From assembly GCA_937121175.1 (NCBI GenBank), contig CAKZKD010000018.1, positions 88,652-152,651 of the forward strand: 64,000 bases of DNA. The letters run 5' to 3'. The notes below the pieces were generated by a model. The model worked only from the letters and a program-made list of their open reading frames with translations, did no database searches and was not told where the DNA came from. Positions 1 to 7,793 of the stretch are shown here, piece by piece; position 1 is the first letter of the stretch; each line of letters begins with the position of its first letter. Both the position numbers and the translations under genes were made by a program. Source of the DNA: an uncultured Flavobacteriales bacterium (GTDB lineage Bacteria; Bacteroidota; Bacteroidia; Flavobacteriales_G; Salibacteraceae).

Positions 1-286
1 CTCGAATCACGTACCCAACCTCACCCGTTTCATTTTCAAACCCTCTGTAAAAACCTATCGTACCAATCAACTCTTCGTTAAAATACATTCCCCAGGTAAT
101 ACCAAAGAAATTGTTGTACTGGTTTTTAATTAGGGTCAGCAATTCAATGGCTTCTTCTCTAGTTCTAGCCTTATCATTGAAAGAAGTTATTTCAACGAAA
201 TGGTCGAGATTAACATCTTCTACTTGAGAAAGTGTTAATCGTTGAGAAACCAGTCTAGGAAAGGGATACAATAATTCTAAATTCAA
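1..286 (-). CDS. GNAT-family N-acetyltransferase (partial, runs off the window)
   Basis: Not in the ORF track because it has no ATG and is cut by the window edge. Translating the minus strand from TTG at 286 gives an open frame to base 1, with LELLYPFPRL near the start and the stretch FFGITWGMYFNEELIGTIGF. This is the beta-strand pattern of RimJ/RimL-type acetyltransferases (acetyl-CoA to a protein or small-molecule amine). An in-frame TAG lies directly upstream of the TTG, so the start is TTG 286 or slightly inside. It sits 6 bases after the stop of the small membrane protein gene, so the two are probably cotranscribed. The acetyl-CoA loop is outside the window and the substrate is unknown. 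Confidence 0.7.
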   Translation of the reverse strand, partial: MNLELLYPFPRLVSQRLTLSQVEDVNLDHFVEITSFNDKARTREEAIELLTLIKNQYNNFFGITWGMYFNEELIGTIGFYRGFENETGEVGYVIR

Positions 287-292
287 CTAAAC

Positions 293-502
293 TTATTTTC
301 TAACACGTGCTAAAAGTGAATAAACCAAACCTATCCAAGGAGTTCCATGCAGAAGCACATCGAACCAATCCATTAGTGCCATTCCTTCTGCTCCTCCTAC
401 AATCCATTTTAGTTTGCCCCAAATATGAGGTTCGGGGAAGAAAGGTGCTAACCCCAATGTCAAACACAAAATTCCCCACGTTTTCCAGCTTTTAAAATCC
501 AT
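293..502 (-). CDS. Small conserved two-helix membrane protein
   Basis: A 69-residue protein with two hydrophobic stretches (about residues 8-22 and 50-66) separated by a conserved-looking block with PEPHIWGKLKWIVGGA. I recognise this as a small integral membrane protein common in Bacteroidota, sometimes carried in databases under the name RND transporter, which its size does not justify. No catalytic motif is visible. It is followed after 6 bases by the partial GNAT gene. The function is unknown. Confidence 0.65.
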   Translation of the reverse strand: MDFKSWKTWGILCLTLGLAPFFPEPHIWGKLKWIVGGAEGMALMDWFDVLLHGTPWIGLVYSLLARVRK

Positions 503-622
503 AGAACAAAGGGAATCAAATAATTGGCAAGTTCAAGTAACCTTAGTCACCTAATTTACAAATATCAACTTTTACATCTATCTCATTCAAATAATGCTAA
601 TCTTTGAAGAAACACGCGTTAA

Positions 623-1753
623 ATGGAAAACAAATACCCCAGAAGAAGTTTTTTAGAGAAAATGTCACTCTTTACATCTTCAATATTCGCTTTACCTTTA
701 TTAGGTCTTTCTAAATCAGAATCAATTCCAAACTCAACCAAGCCCCCAATTAAAAAAATAAAGCCATTAGGGTTTCAGTGGGAAACTTCTGACCCATTTC
801 TGTTTTGTGTGCATCACGAAGACAAATATCCAAAAGGAAATGGGCAAATGGGTCCTCAATCCTCATTAGAAGGACGACACCTTGGTCAAGATTTTATTTT
901 GAAAGACGGCTGGAGAATGTACCATGGTGAGAAAGTTCCAGGGTTTCCGGGTCATCCACATCGAGGATTTGAAACCATTACCGTAGTTCGTAAAGGTATA
1001 GTTGACCACGCCGATTCTCTGGGCGCAGCAGGAAGGTACGGAAACGGTGATGTGCAATGGATGACTGCTGGGAAAGGTGTTCAGCATTCAGAGATGTTTC
1101 CGCTGCTTTATCAGGATAAAGAAAACCACATGGAGCTGTTTCAAATTTGGTTGAATTTACCACGAAAAAGTAAAATGGTTCCTGCAAATTTCACCATGTT
1201 TTGGGGAGATAAAATTCCAAAAAAATCGATTTCCGATTCAGCCGGAAATAAAACCGAAATAGAAATTATAGCTGGTGCAATTAGCAACGAAAAGTTGCCT
1301 GATCCTCCACCCGATTCTTGGGCAAATGAACAAAGTAACAATGTGGCAATCTGGAACATACAAATGGAGCCGAACGCTGAATGGAATATGCCAAAAACAG
1401 CCTTTGGAACCAACAGAACATTGTATTTCTACGAAGGAAAAGGGTTAACCATAGAAGGAACGGAAATACCGGAATATCATGCTGCCGAAGTTGAACCTGA
1501 TCTGACTCTCAAATTAGTTAGTGGTTCATCAGGAGCAAAAATTTTGGTACTTCAAGGCAAACCAATTAATGAGCCTGTTGTACAACACGGACCATTTGTA
1601 ATGAATACACGGGAGGAAATAGCTCAGGCATTTCAGGATTATCAACGCACTCAATTTGGAGGCTGGCCTTGGTCAAGAAGAGACCAAGTGCATGATAAAT
1701 CAAAAGGTCGATTTGCTAAATACGTTGATGGTTCACTAGAGGAAAAGGGGTGA
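623..1753 (+). CDS. Exported pirin-family cupin protein
   Basis: 376 residues. The N-terminus has a twin-arginine-like signal (RRSFLEK, then a hydrophobic stretch ending near LLGLSKS), so it is probably exported folded. Residues about 105-165 carry the pirin N-terminal cupin signature, with HPHRGFET, a second HADSLG block and GDVQWMTAGKGVQHSE. These His and Glu residues bind one metal ion in pirins. The C-terminal cupin ends in a block with GPFVMN and the typical QRTQFGGWPW. Pirins include quercetinase-like dioxygenases and redox-sensing regulators. Most lack a signal peptide, so the Tat-like leader is notable. The gene stands alone, divergent from the 69-residue membrane protein. The substrate is unknown. 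Confidence 0.88.
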   Translation: MENKYPRRSFLEKMSLFTSSIFALPLLGLSKSESIPNSTKPPIKKIKPLGFQWETSDPFLFCVHHEDKYPKGNGQMGPQSSLEGRHLGQDFILKDGWRMYHGEKVPGFPGHPHRGFETITVVRKGIVDHADSLGAAGRYGNGDVQWMTAGKGVQHSEMFPLLYQDKENHMELFQIWLNLPRKSKMVPANFTMFWGDKIPKKSISDSAGNKTEIEIIAGAISNEKLPDPPPDSWANEQSNNVAIWNIQMEPNAEWNMPKTAFGTNRTLYFYEGKGLTIEGTEIPEYHAAEVEPDLTLKLVSGSSGAKILVLQGKPINEPVVQHGPFVMNTREEIAQAFQDYQRTQFGGWPWSRRDQVHDKSKGRFAKYVDGSLEEKG

Positions 1754-1790
1754 ATTGCTTACCGAGTAAATTTTATTTTTCGTTCACTAT

Positions 1791-1821
1791 CCGTCATTCT
1801 GAACTTGTTTCAGCATCTATA
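1791..1821. repeat. REP-like short palindromic element (partial)
   Basis: CCGTCATTCTGAACTTGTTT continues into CAGCATCTAT. It contains the inverted repeat CTGAA/TTCAG (1799-1813) preceded by GTCATTC. The GTCATTC start resembles one arm of the element at 7647-7710, so both may belong to a dispersed intergenic palindrome family. It lies in the 148-base convergent gap after the pirin gene. Only one copy of this exact sequence was noticed in the window. Confidence 0.45.
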
Positions 1822-1901
1822 TTATTACAAGTTGCAACTATTCACCAGCCGAAAAAAAGTATAAAATAATATTGAAGTTATAGAGTGGTAGCGTTCAAAG
1901 A

Positions 1902-3392
1902 TTAATTCCTTACTATAATCTCTTCCAACATCTTCTTTATCTGATGTTTAGTTGAAGCAGCTGAACCTGCATAATTATTTATGATGATACTGAACGAACA
2001 CTGTTTTCCAGACTTGGTTTCGAGGTAACCTGCGTAGCTGCGTACTCGCTCCATGTAACCACTTTTAGCTTTTATTTTTCCAGCTGCCGAACTACCAGTA
2101 AACATTCGTTTTAAGGTTCCTGATTCTCCGGCAACTGAGAGTGAATTTTCAAATACCGTAGAATTTTCAGCTGTTTTCATGTACTGTAGCAAGTCAACCA
2201 GTTGTTCAGGAGTTAAGACATTAAATCGCGATAGCCCACTTCCATCCACCAATTGCATTCCCTTGGTATCGATTTTCATTTCTTCCATGGCTTTTTTCAC
2301 GTTTTTAGCTGCCAATTCAATCGACAAGAGTTCACCCCGTTTATCGCAATTCCAAAGTGCTACGTGCTCCGCATATAAATTGATGCTGTGTTGGTTGGTC
2401 AACCGAATAATTTCTGAAAGCTTAGGACTCTTGTGACTATAAATCATTGCTTTGGTTGATAAGGAGTAGGCAATGTCCAATTCTTGGTAATTTACTTTTA
2501 CTTCGTTTTTGTTCAATGCAGAAGTCAACCAATTTGCAGCCACCTTTTCTGGGTTTGAAATAGCACCTTTGATTTTAAATTCATCTCTTGCTTTTGGAAT
2601 GGTGCCTTGGATGTATCGCCGTGCTCCGTCTGAATTTCCGAAAATGTAGGCGTTATCTGAATTACCTGCTGCTGCAGTTACCTGGCAATCAAAATCGAGG
2701 TCATTCATTTCAGGATATATCCGTTTCACAGTACACAATTTTCCAATTTCATAAGGGGATTCTAATATCAAGGTATATTGGTTTTCGTGAAAGGATAACC
2801 CGCTTGGAACTGCACCGTAATAATTACCTAAGTCTTCCCAAATCCAAGTTCTTGGCGTGGTATATTTTGGGAATTTGGAAACGTCAACCCTTACCCTTCC
2901 AGTAACCGAGGTTATTCCCGCTCCTTTAATTGCAGCTAACCAAATTTTTGCCAATGAATGTAAGCCACCAAAACGCTCAGAGCCTAGTGTTGGATCTGCC
3001 CCACCTTCGATCCATATATCACCATTCAGTATTCCGTTTGCATCAATTTCTCCTGTGTACCAAAGTTTAGTTTCGAATTGAAAATCCGGACCCAATTTTT
3101 CTAAAATTGCGGCAGTTGTCAGTAGTTTTTGAGTTGAGGCAGGAACCAATGATTTTTTAGAATTGTATTCCAGAAGTTGATTTCCATGCTCATCCTCAAC
3201 TAGAATTCCAATAGTTGCTGGTTGTAAATTTTCATGATTTAACCAATTCTGGAAATATTGGTTAAAGTCAGTAACAGGTTGTTTAGACTCTTGGCCAACA
3301 CAACTGAAAACAATCAGTAGAACTATAAGCAGGACACTATTTCTGGTAGGAATCAATTTGCTTTTTGAAAAGGAAAAATGTTCAAATAGCAT
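1902..3392 (-). CDS. dacB: D-alanyl-D-alanine carboxypeptidase/endopeptidase, PBP4 (DacB) family
   Basis: 496 residues. It has a hydrophobic leader ending in a lipobox-like FSC (Cys31), so it is probably a lipoprotein. The penicillin-binding triad is visible: SxxK as STQK (Ser86), SxN within SGLSRFN, and the third box as KSG in KAKSGYMERV, where most members have KTG. The family trims or cleaves peptidoglycan cross-links in the periplasm. The gene overlaps the preceding small secreted-protein gene. If ATG 3392 is used the overlap is 40 bases. A TTG at 3356 forms a TTGA start/stop overlap with that gene and leaves a cleaner leader (IPTRNSVLL...), so 1902..3356 is a real alternative. The family assignment is firm. 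Confidence 0.9.
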   Translation of the reverse strand: MLFEHFSFSKSKLIPTRNSVLLIVLLIVFSCVGQESKQPVTDFNQYFQNWLNHENLQPATIGILVEDEHGNQLLEYNSKKSLVPASTQKLLTTAAILEKLGPDFQFETKLWYTGEIDANGILNGDIWIEGGADPTLGSERFGGLHSLAKIWLAAIKGAGITSVTGRVRVDVSKFPKYTTPRTWIWEDLGNYYGAVPSGLSFHENQYTLILESPYEIGKLCTVKRIYPEMNDLDFDCQVTAAAGNSDNAYIFGNSDGARRYIQGTIPKARDEFKIKGAISNPEKVAANWLTSALNKNEVKVNYQELDIAYSLSTKAMIYSHKSPKLSEIIRLTNQHSINLYAEHVALWNCDKRGELLSIELAAKNVKKAMEEMKIDTKGMQLVDGSGLSRFNVLTPEQLVDLLQYMKTAENSTVFENSLSVAGESGTLKRMFTGSSAAGKIKAKSGYMERVRSYAGYLETKSGKQCSFSIIINNYAGSAASTKHQIKKMLEEIIVRN

Positions 3393-3748
3393 TCTTTTTT
3401 ATTTCCCAATAAAACACACAACTCACGCTCCTCCTCTACTTTATCGTAATTAAAAATAACAATTTGATGCGGCCCTGTTTCTTGCAAAATCTCCCAAATA
3501 ACTACTTGACTTGACTTTGAATCGTTGGCATATATAATGTTCTCCGGATTCAGTTTTAGCTTTGACTCTACCCCTTTTTCCATCATTTTTACCGAACCAA
3601 CAAGTAAGTCGATGCTCAATAATACTGGAGTGTCTAACTGCTCCATTTCACCGTTTTTAGTAATCTCCCTTGAATAGTATTCGTACTTCTGAGCGATTGA
3701 ATTAAATGCGAAAAAGGAAAGCGAACAGAGTATAAATAGTTTTTTCAT
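3353..3748 (-). CDS. Small secreted protein of unknown function
   Basis: About 131 residues starting at ATG 3748 (MKKLFILCSLSFF), with a signal peptide cleaved after NSIAQ. The ORF track begins at a TTG (3769), but that TTG lies inside a promoter -7 element (TAGCTTTG), so it cannot be the start. The mature part is a compact, mostly beta-like domain containing EEERELCVLLGNKKECYL. I recognise no family. It overlaps the start of dacB, so the two are one operon and it may act in the same periplasmic process. Confidence 0.7.
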   Translation of the reverse strand: MKKLFILCSLSFFAFNSIAQKYEYYSREITKNGEMEQLDTPVLLSIDLLVGSVKMMEKGVESKLKLNPENIIYANDSKSSQVVIWEILQETGPHQIVIFNYDKVEEERELCVLLGNKKECYLNIFPFQKAN

Positions 3749-3766
3749 AGATAACAAATTGAGCCT

Positions 3767-3794
3767 CAAAGCTACAATCCGAGAAGGTAATCAA
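3767..3794 (-). promoter_or_regulatory. Bacteroidota-type promoter for the small secreted protein-dacB operon
   Basis: On the minus strand, TTG (3794-3792), 17 bases, then TAGCTTTG (3774-3767). This fits the TTTG-N17-23-TAnnTTTG consensus. Its position fixes the downstream start at ATG 3748. Confidence 0.55.
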
Positions 3795-3855
3795 TCACTG
3801 AATTGATTGGAGTTATTCAGAACGAAACGTTACTAACTGAATCGTATTGACAATG

Positions 3856-4143
3856 CTACATCGCCATGCACCCTTCAATCTTCATTGCCTCCTCATACTT
3901 GAGAATTATTGAATCAGTATCGAGCATCATTTCTTTTACAGAAAAACTTGCATACTTTCCATTCTTAGACATACGCAAATTTACCTGCGCCTCACTTCCA
4001 AAAACTGATTCCAATCGAGCAATTGAGCGATTATCGCCTGGAACGATGAACTTAAAAAAATACACTTTTGGGTAATTTCCTTCTGCGTCCAATTTGACTC
4101 TTAACGAATCCCAATCGCCTTTTTTGTCATTTGTATTTTCCAT
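3856..4143 (-). CDS. DUF493 family protein (YbeD-like)
   Basis: 95 residues. The pattern YPKVYFFKFIVPGDN...VFGSEAQVNLRMSKNGKYASFSV is that of DUF493, a small ferredoxin-like alpha/beta domain related to E. coli YbeD and the ACT fold. The molecular role is unknown. No partner is evident: the gene is monocistronic between the secreted-protein/dacB operon and the divergent M1 peptidase gene. Confidence 0.8.
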   Translation of the reverse strand: MENTNDKKGDWDSLRVKLDAEGNYPKVYFFKFIVPGDNRSIARLESVFGSEAQVNLRMSKNGKYASFSVKEMMLDTDSIILKYEEAMKIEGCMAM

Positions 4144-4197
4144 TGCTGTAATCGCGTATTATTTTCCGAGCAAAGGTGTTACTTTCGAGCTTCAAAA

Positions 4198-6078
4198 ATG
4201 GTGTTCATGGCTAAAAAACAGTTAAGTATAGTATCGGTATTTGTAGTTCTAATCTCTTCTGCATTTGCGCAAAATGGGTATTGGCAGCAACGTGCAGAAT
4301 ATAAGATGGAAGTTGAGTTGAATACAGATAACCATCAAATGAACGGTACGCAGGAATTGAAGTACTACAACAACAGTCCTGATACTCTAAAAAAGGTGTA
4401 TTACCATTTGTATTTCAATGCCTTTCAACCCGGAAGTATGATGGATGCGCGTTCGCGAACCATTCAAGACCCTGACCCGCGAGTTGAGGCCAGAATTGTA
4501 AGCCTGAAAACAAATGAAATTGGATACCAACGTATCAATGAGCTAGAACAAGATGGAAACGCTGTAAAATGGAGTATTAATCAAACCTTGCTTACCGTAG
4601 AATTAGCAACTCCTCTTCTACCCGGCAAATTCACCAACTTTTCAATGGATTTTGAATCTCAAGTTCCGGTGCAAATTCGTCGTTCTGGAAGAAATAATGC
4701 AGAAGGTATTGCATACAGCATGACTCAGTGGTACCCGAAACTAGCCGAATACGACAAAGACGGTTGGATGACTGACCCATATATCGGAAGAGAATTTCAC
4801 GGAGTTTGGAGTGATTTTGATGTAAAAATTACAATTGACTCGTCCTTTACGATTGGTGGTTCAGGTTATTTGCAAAACCCGGAACAAATTGGTCACGGCT
4901 ACATAGAGGAAAGTAAAGTGAAACGACTCGATTCTAAAAAACTGACTTGGCACTTTATTGCTCCTAAAGTTCATGACTTTGCTTGGGCTGCTGACCCAGA
5001 TTACGTGCACGACATTCGAACAACAGCTTGGGGACTAGAATTACACTTTTTATACAAAAACGACTCTTCAATAGCCAATAACTGGCAAAAATTACAAGGC
5101 TACACCGAAGCTAATTTCAGTATTGTAAATGATGTATTTGGTGAATATCCTTACAAGCAATACTCTGTTATTCAGGGCGGAGATGGCGGTATGGAATACC
5201 CAATGGCCACATTAATTTCAGGTACGGGTTCGTTTGGCGGATTAGTGAGTGTAACGGTTCATGAGTCAATTCACAGTTGGTACTACGGCCTTTTGGCAAC
5301 CAATGAAAACAAATATCCGTGGATGGATGAGGGGTTCACTCAATTTGCTCAGTACTATGTGTTGGATTCTCTATTCAACAGGAATTTGGAAAACCCAGCT
5401 ATTCAGGCTTACAAAAATTATTACCGAATTCTAAAACACCCTGATTATGAGCCTATGACTTCCCATGCCGATTTTTTTCACAGTAATCGTGTGTACGGAA
5501 CCAATGCCTATTATAAAGGAGCTACGTTTCTAAGTCAATTACTTTACATAATGGGCGAAGATCTGTTTTACGAAGCCATGCGAACTTACTATTACACTTG
5601 GCGATTCAAACATCCTACTCCAGATGACTTTAAACGGGTGATGGAAAAAGCCGCTGACATGGACTTAGATTGGTATTTCACCAATTGGATTGCGACTAGC
5701 AAAACCATTGATTACAGTATTTCGGAAGTTACCGAAAGTAAGAAAAACACAGAGGTCGTTATTGAGCGTATTGGACAAATGCCTATGCCAGTTGAGTTGT
5801 TGGTTACTTTGAATGATGGCTCGACTGAACTATATTACATTCCCTTGTTCAACATGCGTGGTAGCAAGTCCTTCAATGAGAATGACAACGCAACAGAATG
5901 CTCAACGTGGCCTTGGACGCACCCCAATTACAAGTTGACTATTCCCCAAAAAAAATCGAAAATAAAATCAATAGAATTAGACCCAAGTATGCGCGTTGCT
6001 GATATTGACAAAAGCAACAACAAGTATCCTTCGGCAAATGGAAGTAAGAAGATTTATTTTGAAGGTTCGGTGAAGTAA
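4198..6078 (+). CDS. Secreted M1-family zinc metallopeptidase (aminopeptidase N-like)
   Basis: 626 residues. A signal peptide ends at SSAFAQ; a second ATG at 4207 (MAKKQL) gives a more typical leader and is as likely a start. Zinc ligands are HESIH (His355, His359) and Glu378 in WMDEGFT, the exact HExxH-18-E spacing of M1 (gluzincin) peptidases. A GGMEYP block (GGDGGMEYPMATL) precedes it, corresponding to the GxMEN exopeptidase motif with N replaced by Y. It probably removes N-terminal residues from peptides in the periplasm or outside the cell. It is monocistronic and converges with the GNAT gene. Confidence 0.92.
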   Translation: MVFMAKKQLSIVSVFVVLISSAFAQNGYWQQRAEYKMEVELNTDNHQMNGTQELKYYNNSPDTLKKVYYHLYFNAFQPGSMMDARSRTIQDPDPRVEARIVSLKTNEIGYQRINELEQDGNAVKWSINQTLLTVELATPLLPGKFTNFSMDFESQVPVQIRRSGRNNAEGIAYSMTQWYPKLAEYDKDGWMTDPYIGREFHGVWSDFDVKITIDSSFTIGGSGYLQNPEQIGHGYIEESKVKRLDSKKLTWHFIAPKVHDFAWAADPDYVHDIRTTAWGLELHFLYKNDSSIANNWQKLQGYTEANFSIVNDVFGEYPYKQYSVIQGGDGGMEYPMATLISGTGSFGGLVSVTVHESIHSWYYGLLATNENKYPWMDEGFTQFAQYYVLDSLFNRNLENPAIQAYKNYYRILKHPDYEPMTSHADFFHSNRVYGTNAYYKGATFLSQLLYIMGEDLFYEAMRTYYYTWRFKHPTPDDFKRVMEKAADMDLDWYFTNWIATSKTIDYSISEVTESKKNTEVVIERIGQMPMPVELLVTLNDGSTELYYIPLFNMRGSKSFNENDNATECSTWPWTHPNYKLTIPQKKSKIKSIELDPSMRVADIDKSNNKYPSANGSKKIYFEGSVK

Positions 6079-6086
6079 GAAGATAA

Positions 6087-6605
6087 CTATTTATGAAGAT
6101 GATACACTAAATCATCAACCCATTCCCCTCTTAGTTCAAAAGCCTTCTTTGTGAAGGATTGTTCGGTAAAGTTCAGTTTTTCCAGCATTAGTTTGCTGGC
6201 AATATTTCTTGGGTCAATGGAGGCAGTAAATTCTCTTTTTCCGTATTTCGAATACAACTCTTCAATAACAGCGTTCAAACTCTCTTGCGCAAATCCCTTT
6301 CCTTGAAAGTCAGCCGAAATAGTGATTCCTAATTCAACCGAATCCATCTTTTTCGAAAAAAAATGGATGCCGACATCCCCAATTACATTAGAAGAGTTTT
6401 TTTCGAACAAAATCAATTGATACCAGCTACCCGAAACATTAAACTTGCCTGGTAATTTTTCAATAAATGATACAACCTCTTGAAGATTGCACGGAATAAA
6501 TCCTTGGTATTTATTTACCTCAGCATTAGACCGATACGCAAATAATTCAATGGCATCCGTTTTTGCCAATGGCTTAATAATCAATCGCTTGGTTTCTAAC
6601 TGCAT
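6087..6605 (-). CDS. GNAT-family N-acetyltransferase (RimJ/RimL-like)
   Basis: 172 residues. It has the family order: ETKRLIIKPL at the N-terminus, IGDVGIHF in the centre, and GITISADFQGKGFAQESLNA as the acetyl-CoA binding loop (Q-x-x-G-x-A). The tail has the NIASKLMLEKLNF helix typical of RimJ/RimL. It probably acetylates an amine on a protein N-terminus or small molecule, but the substrate cannot be read. It starts one base after the stop of the upstream methyltransferase gene, so the two are an operon. Confidence 0.88.
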   Translation of the reverse strand: MQLETKRLIIKPLAKTDAIELFAYRSNAEVNKYQGFIPCNLQEVVSFIEKLPGKFNVSGSWYQLILFEKNSSNVIGDVGIHFFSKKMDSVELGITISADFQGKGFAQESLNAVIEELYSKYGKREFTASIDPRNIASKLMLEKLNFTEQSFTKKAFELRGEWVDDLVYHLHK

Positions 6606-6606
6606 T

Positions 6607-7395
6607 TTATTTTTCTGCTACAATAGAAAATACCAAAGGAACTTTATCTCCAAACTGAGTAGCACGGTACTTTTTAGGTGCAATATCCTCCATTTCCGGA
6701 AAGATGGAGTAAGGCGAGTAGTCGTATTCCTGCAGATTTTTCAAACTTAAACCTGCGTTTAGTAATGAGTTTACCGTTTTTCCAATTCCGTGATTCCACG
6801 TTATGGATTTAGTTTTTATTGGGGCATGTTTATCTGCATAACTCCCTTCCTCTTCTTCTACAATTGCCTCTGGGCTGCTGTATTTGTAAATCACTTTTTT
6901 CAAATCATCATCATACATCCAAACAAAAGGGTGAAAGTCAACAAACACAAACTGCCCTTGGGGTTTTAGGTAACGTTGAATTACATCGGCCCATTTATCC
7001 GTATCCGGCAACCAAGTAACAGTTCCATAAGAAGTAAAAACAATGTCAAATTGCTCGTCCAAAATCGCTGGCAAGGAGTATATATCTGAACAGATAAACT
7101 TGGTGTTCACATTCAATTCAGTTGCTAATTCCTGACCCTTCAAAACAGATTGTTCCGAAAAATCCACTCCGGTAACCTCCGCTCCCATTCTACTCAAGGA
7201 AATGGAATCTTGGCCGAAATGACATTGTAAATGCAAAATTTTCTTGCCTGAAACATCGCCTAATAAATCCAATTCGAATTTGTTCAGAGAAGTTTTTCCG
7301 TTCATAAAGCCATACATATCGTAGAAATCCGATGCTAAATGTGGCTCTAGTTTCTCTACCCAACCGGCTTTATTTTCTTCTAAATAGTTTTCCAT
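6607..7395 (-). CDS. Class I SAM-dependent methyltransferase
   Basis: 262 residues. Motif I is KILHLQCHFGQDSISLSRMG followed by AEVTGVDFSE (acidic residue at the end of strand 2). FDIVFTSYGTVTWLPD is motif II, and the block with YLKPQGQFVFVDFHPF follows. This is the Methyltransf_11/25-like Rossmann fold that uses S-adenosylmethionine. The HLQCHFG variant of motif I is typical of a Bacteroidota subgroup with unknown substrate. The gene is the middle of three (54-residue membrane protein, methyltransferase, acetyltransferase), separated by 1 base on each side. Confidence 0.88.
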   Translation of the reverse strand: MENYLEENKAGWVEKLEPHLASDFYDMYGFMNGKTSLNKFELDLLGDVSGKKILHLQCHFGQDSISLSRMGAEVTGVDFSEQSVLKGQELATELNVNTKFICSDIYSLPAILDEQFDIVFTSYGTVTWLPDTDKWADVIQRYLKPQGQFVFVDFHPFVWMYDDDLKKVIYKYSSPEAIVEEEEGSYADKHAPIKTKSITWNHGIGKTVNSLLNAGLSLKNLQEYDYSPYSIFPEMEDIAPKKYRATQFGDKVPLVFSIVAEK

Positions 7396-7396
7396 T

Positions 7397-7561
7397 TTAT
7401 GCGAAATACTTTACCAGCATAACAATGAGGCAAATTATAAATACTAAAATTGTAATTCGATTCATGCCATGCATTAGCGAAAGGTTAATGTTTTTACCTT
7501 CTTTTCTCTTTTTAAAAAGTGTGGTAATATCCAAATAGTACAGCAATCGTTTCCAAAACAT
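7397..7561 (-). CDS. 54-residue single-helix membrane protein
   Basis: Too short for the ORF track. ATG 7561 opens a frame of 54 codons ending in TAA one base before the methyltransferase ATG. The product begins MFWKRLLYYLDITTLFKKRK and ends in a transmembrane helix (ITILVFIICLIVMLVKYF). The basic segment before the helix and the tight coupling to the next gene argue that it is real. It resembles tiny conserved Bacteroidota proteins, possibly DUF6728, though I am not sure of the number. The function is unknown. Confidence 0.65.
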   Translation of the reverse strand: MFWKRLLYYLDITTLFKKRKEGKNINLSLMHGMNRITILVFIICLIVMLVKYFA

Positions 7562-7646
7562 AGCCTACGAATGTAAAGATTATTAAAAGCGTTTTTCTAG
7601 ATGGGGTTGTAGAATAATTTGTGGTTTACGTTAACCCACGAAACAT

Positions 7647-7710
7647 CGTCATTGTAGCGAACTCGGGAATCTAAAGCATTCTATAGATTCCTGCCTAAGC
7701 AGGAATGACG
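7647..7710. repeat. 64-bp nested palindrome (REP/MITE-like)
   Basis: Outer arms CGTCATT (7647-7653) and AATGACG (7704-7710) enclose GGAATCTA...TAGATTCC (7666-7689) and a second hairpin ATTCCTGC-CTAA-GCAGGAAT (7687-7706). The whole unit can fold as a cruciform or alternative hairpins. Nested palindromes like this in intergenic space are typical of REP or MITE elements moved by a Y1-type transposase elsewhere in the genome. It lies in the divergent gap upstream of uvrB. Confidence 0.7.
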
Positions 7711-7793
7711 TACTTCCAACAATATTATACAACAACGCGTTTTCCTTACGATTTCAAATCAATTCAACTCTCGTTTTCAACTAGATTTGTTAC

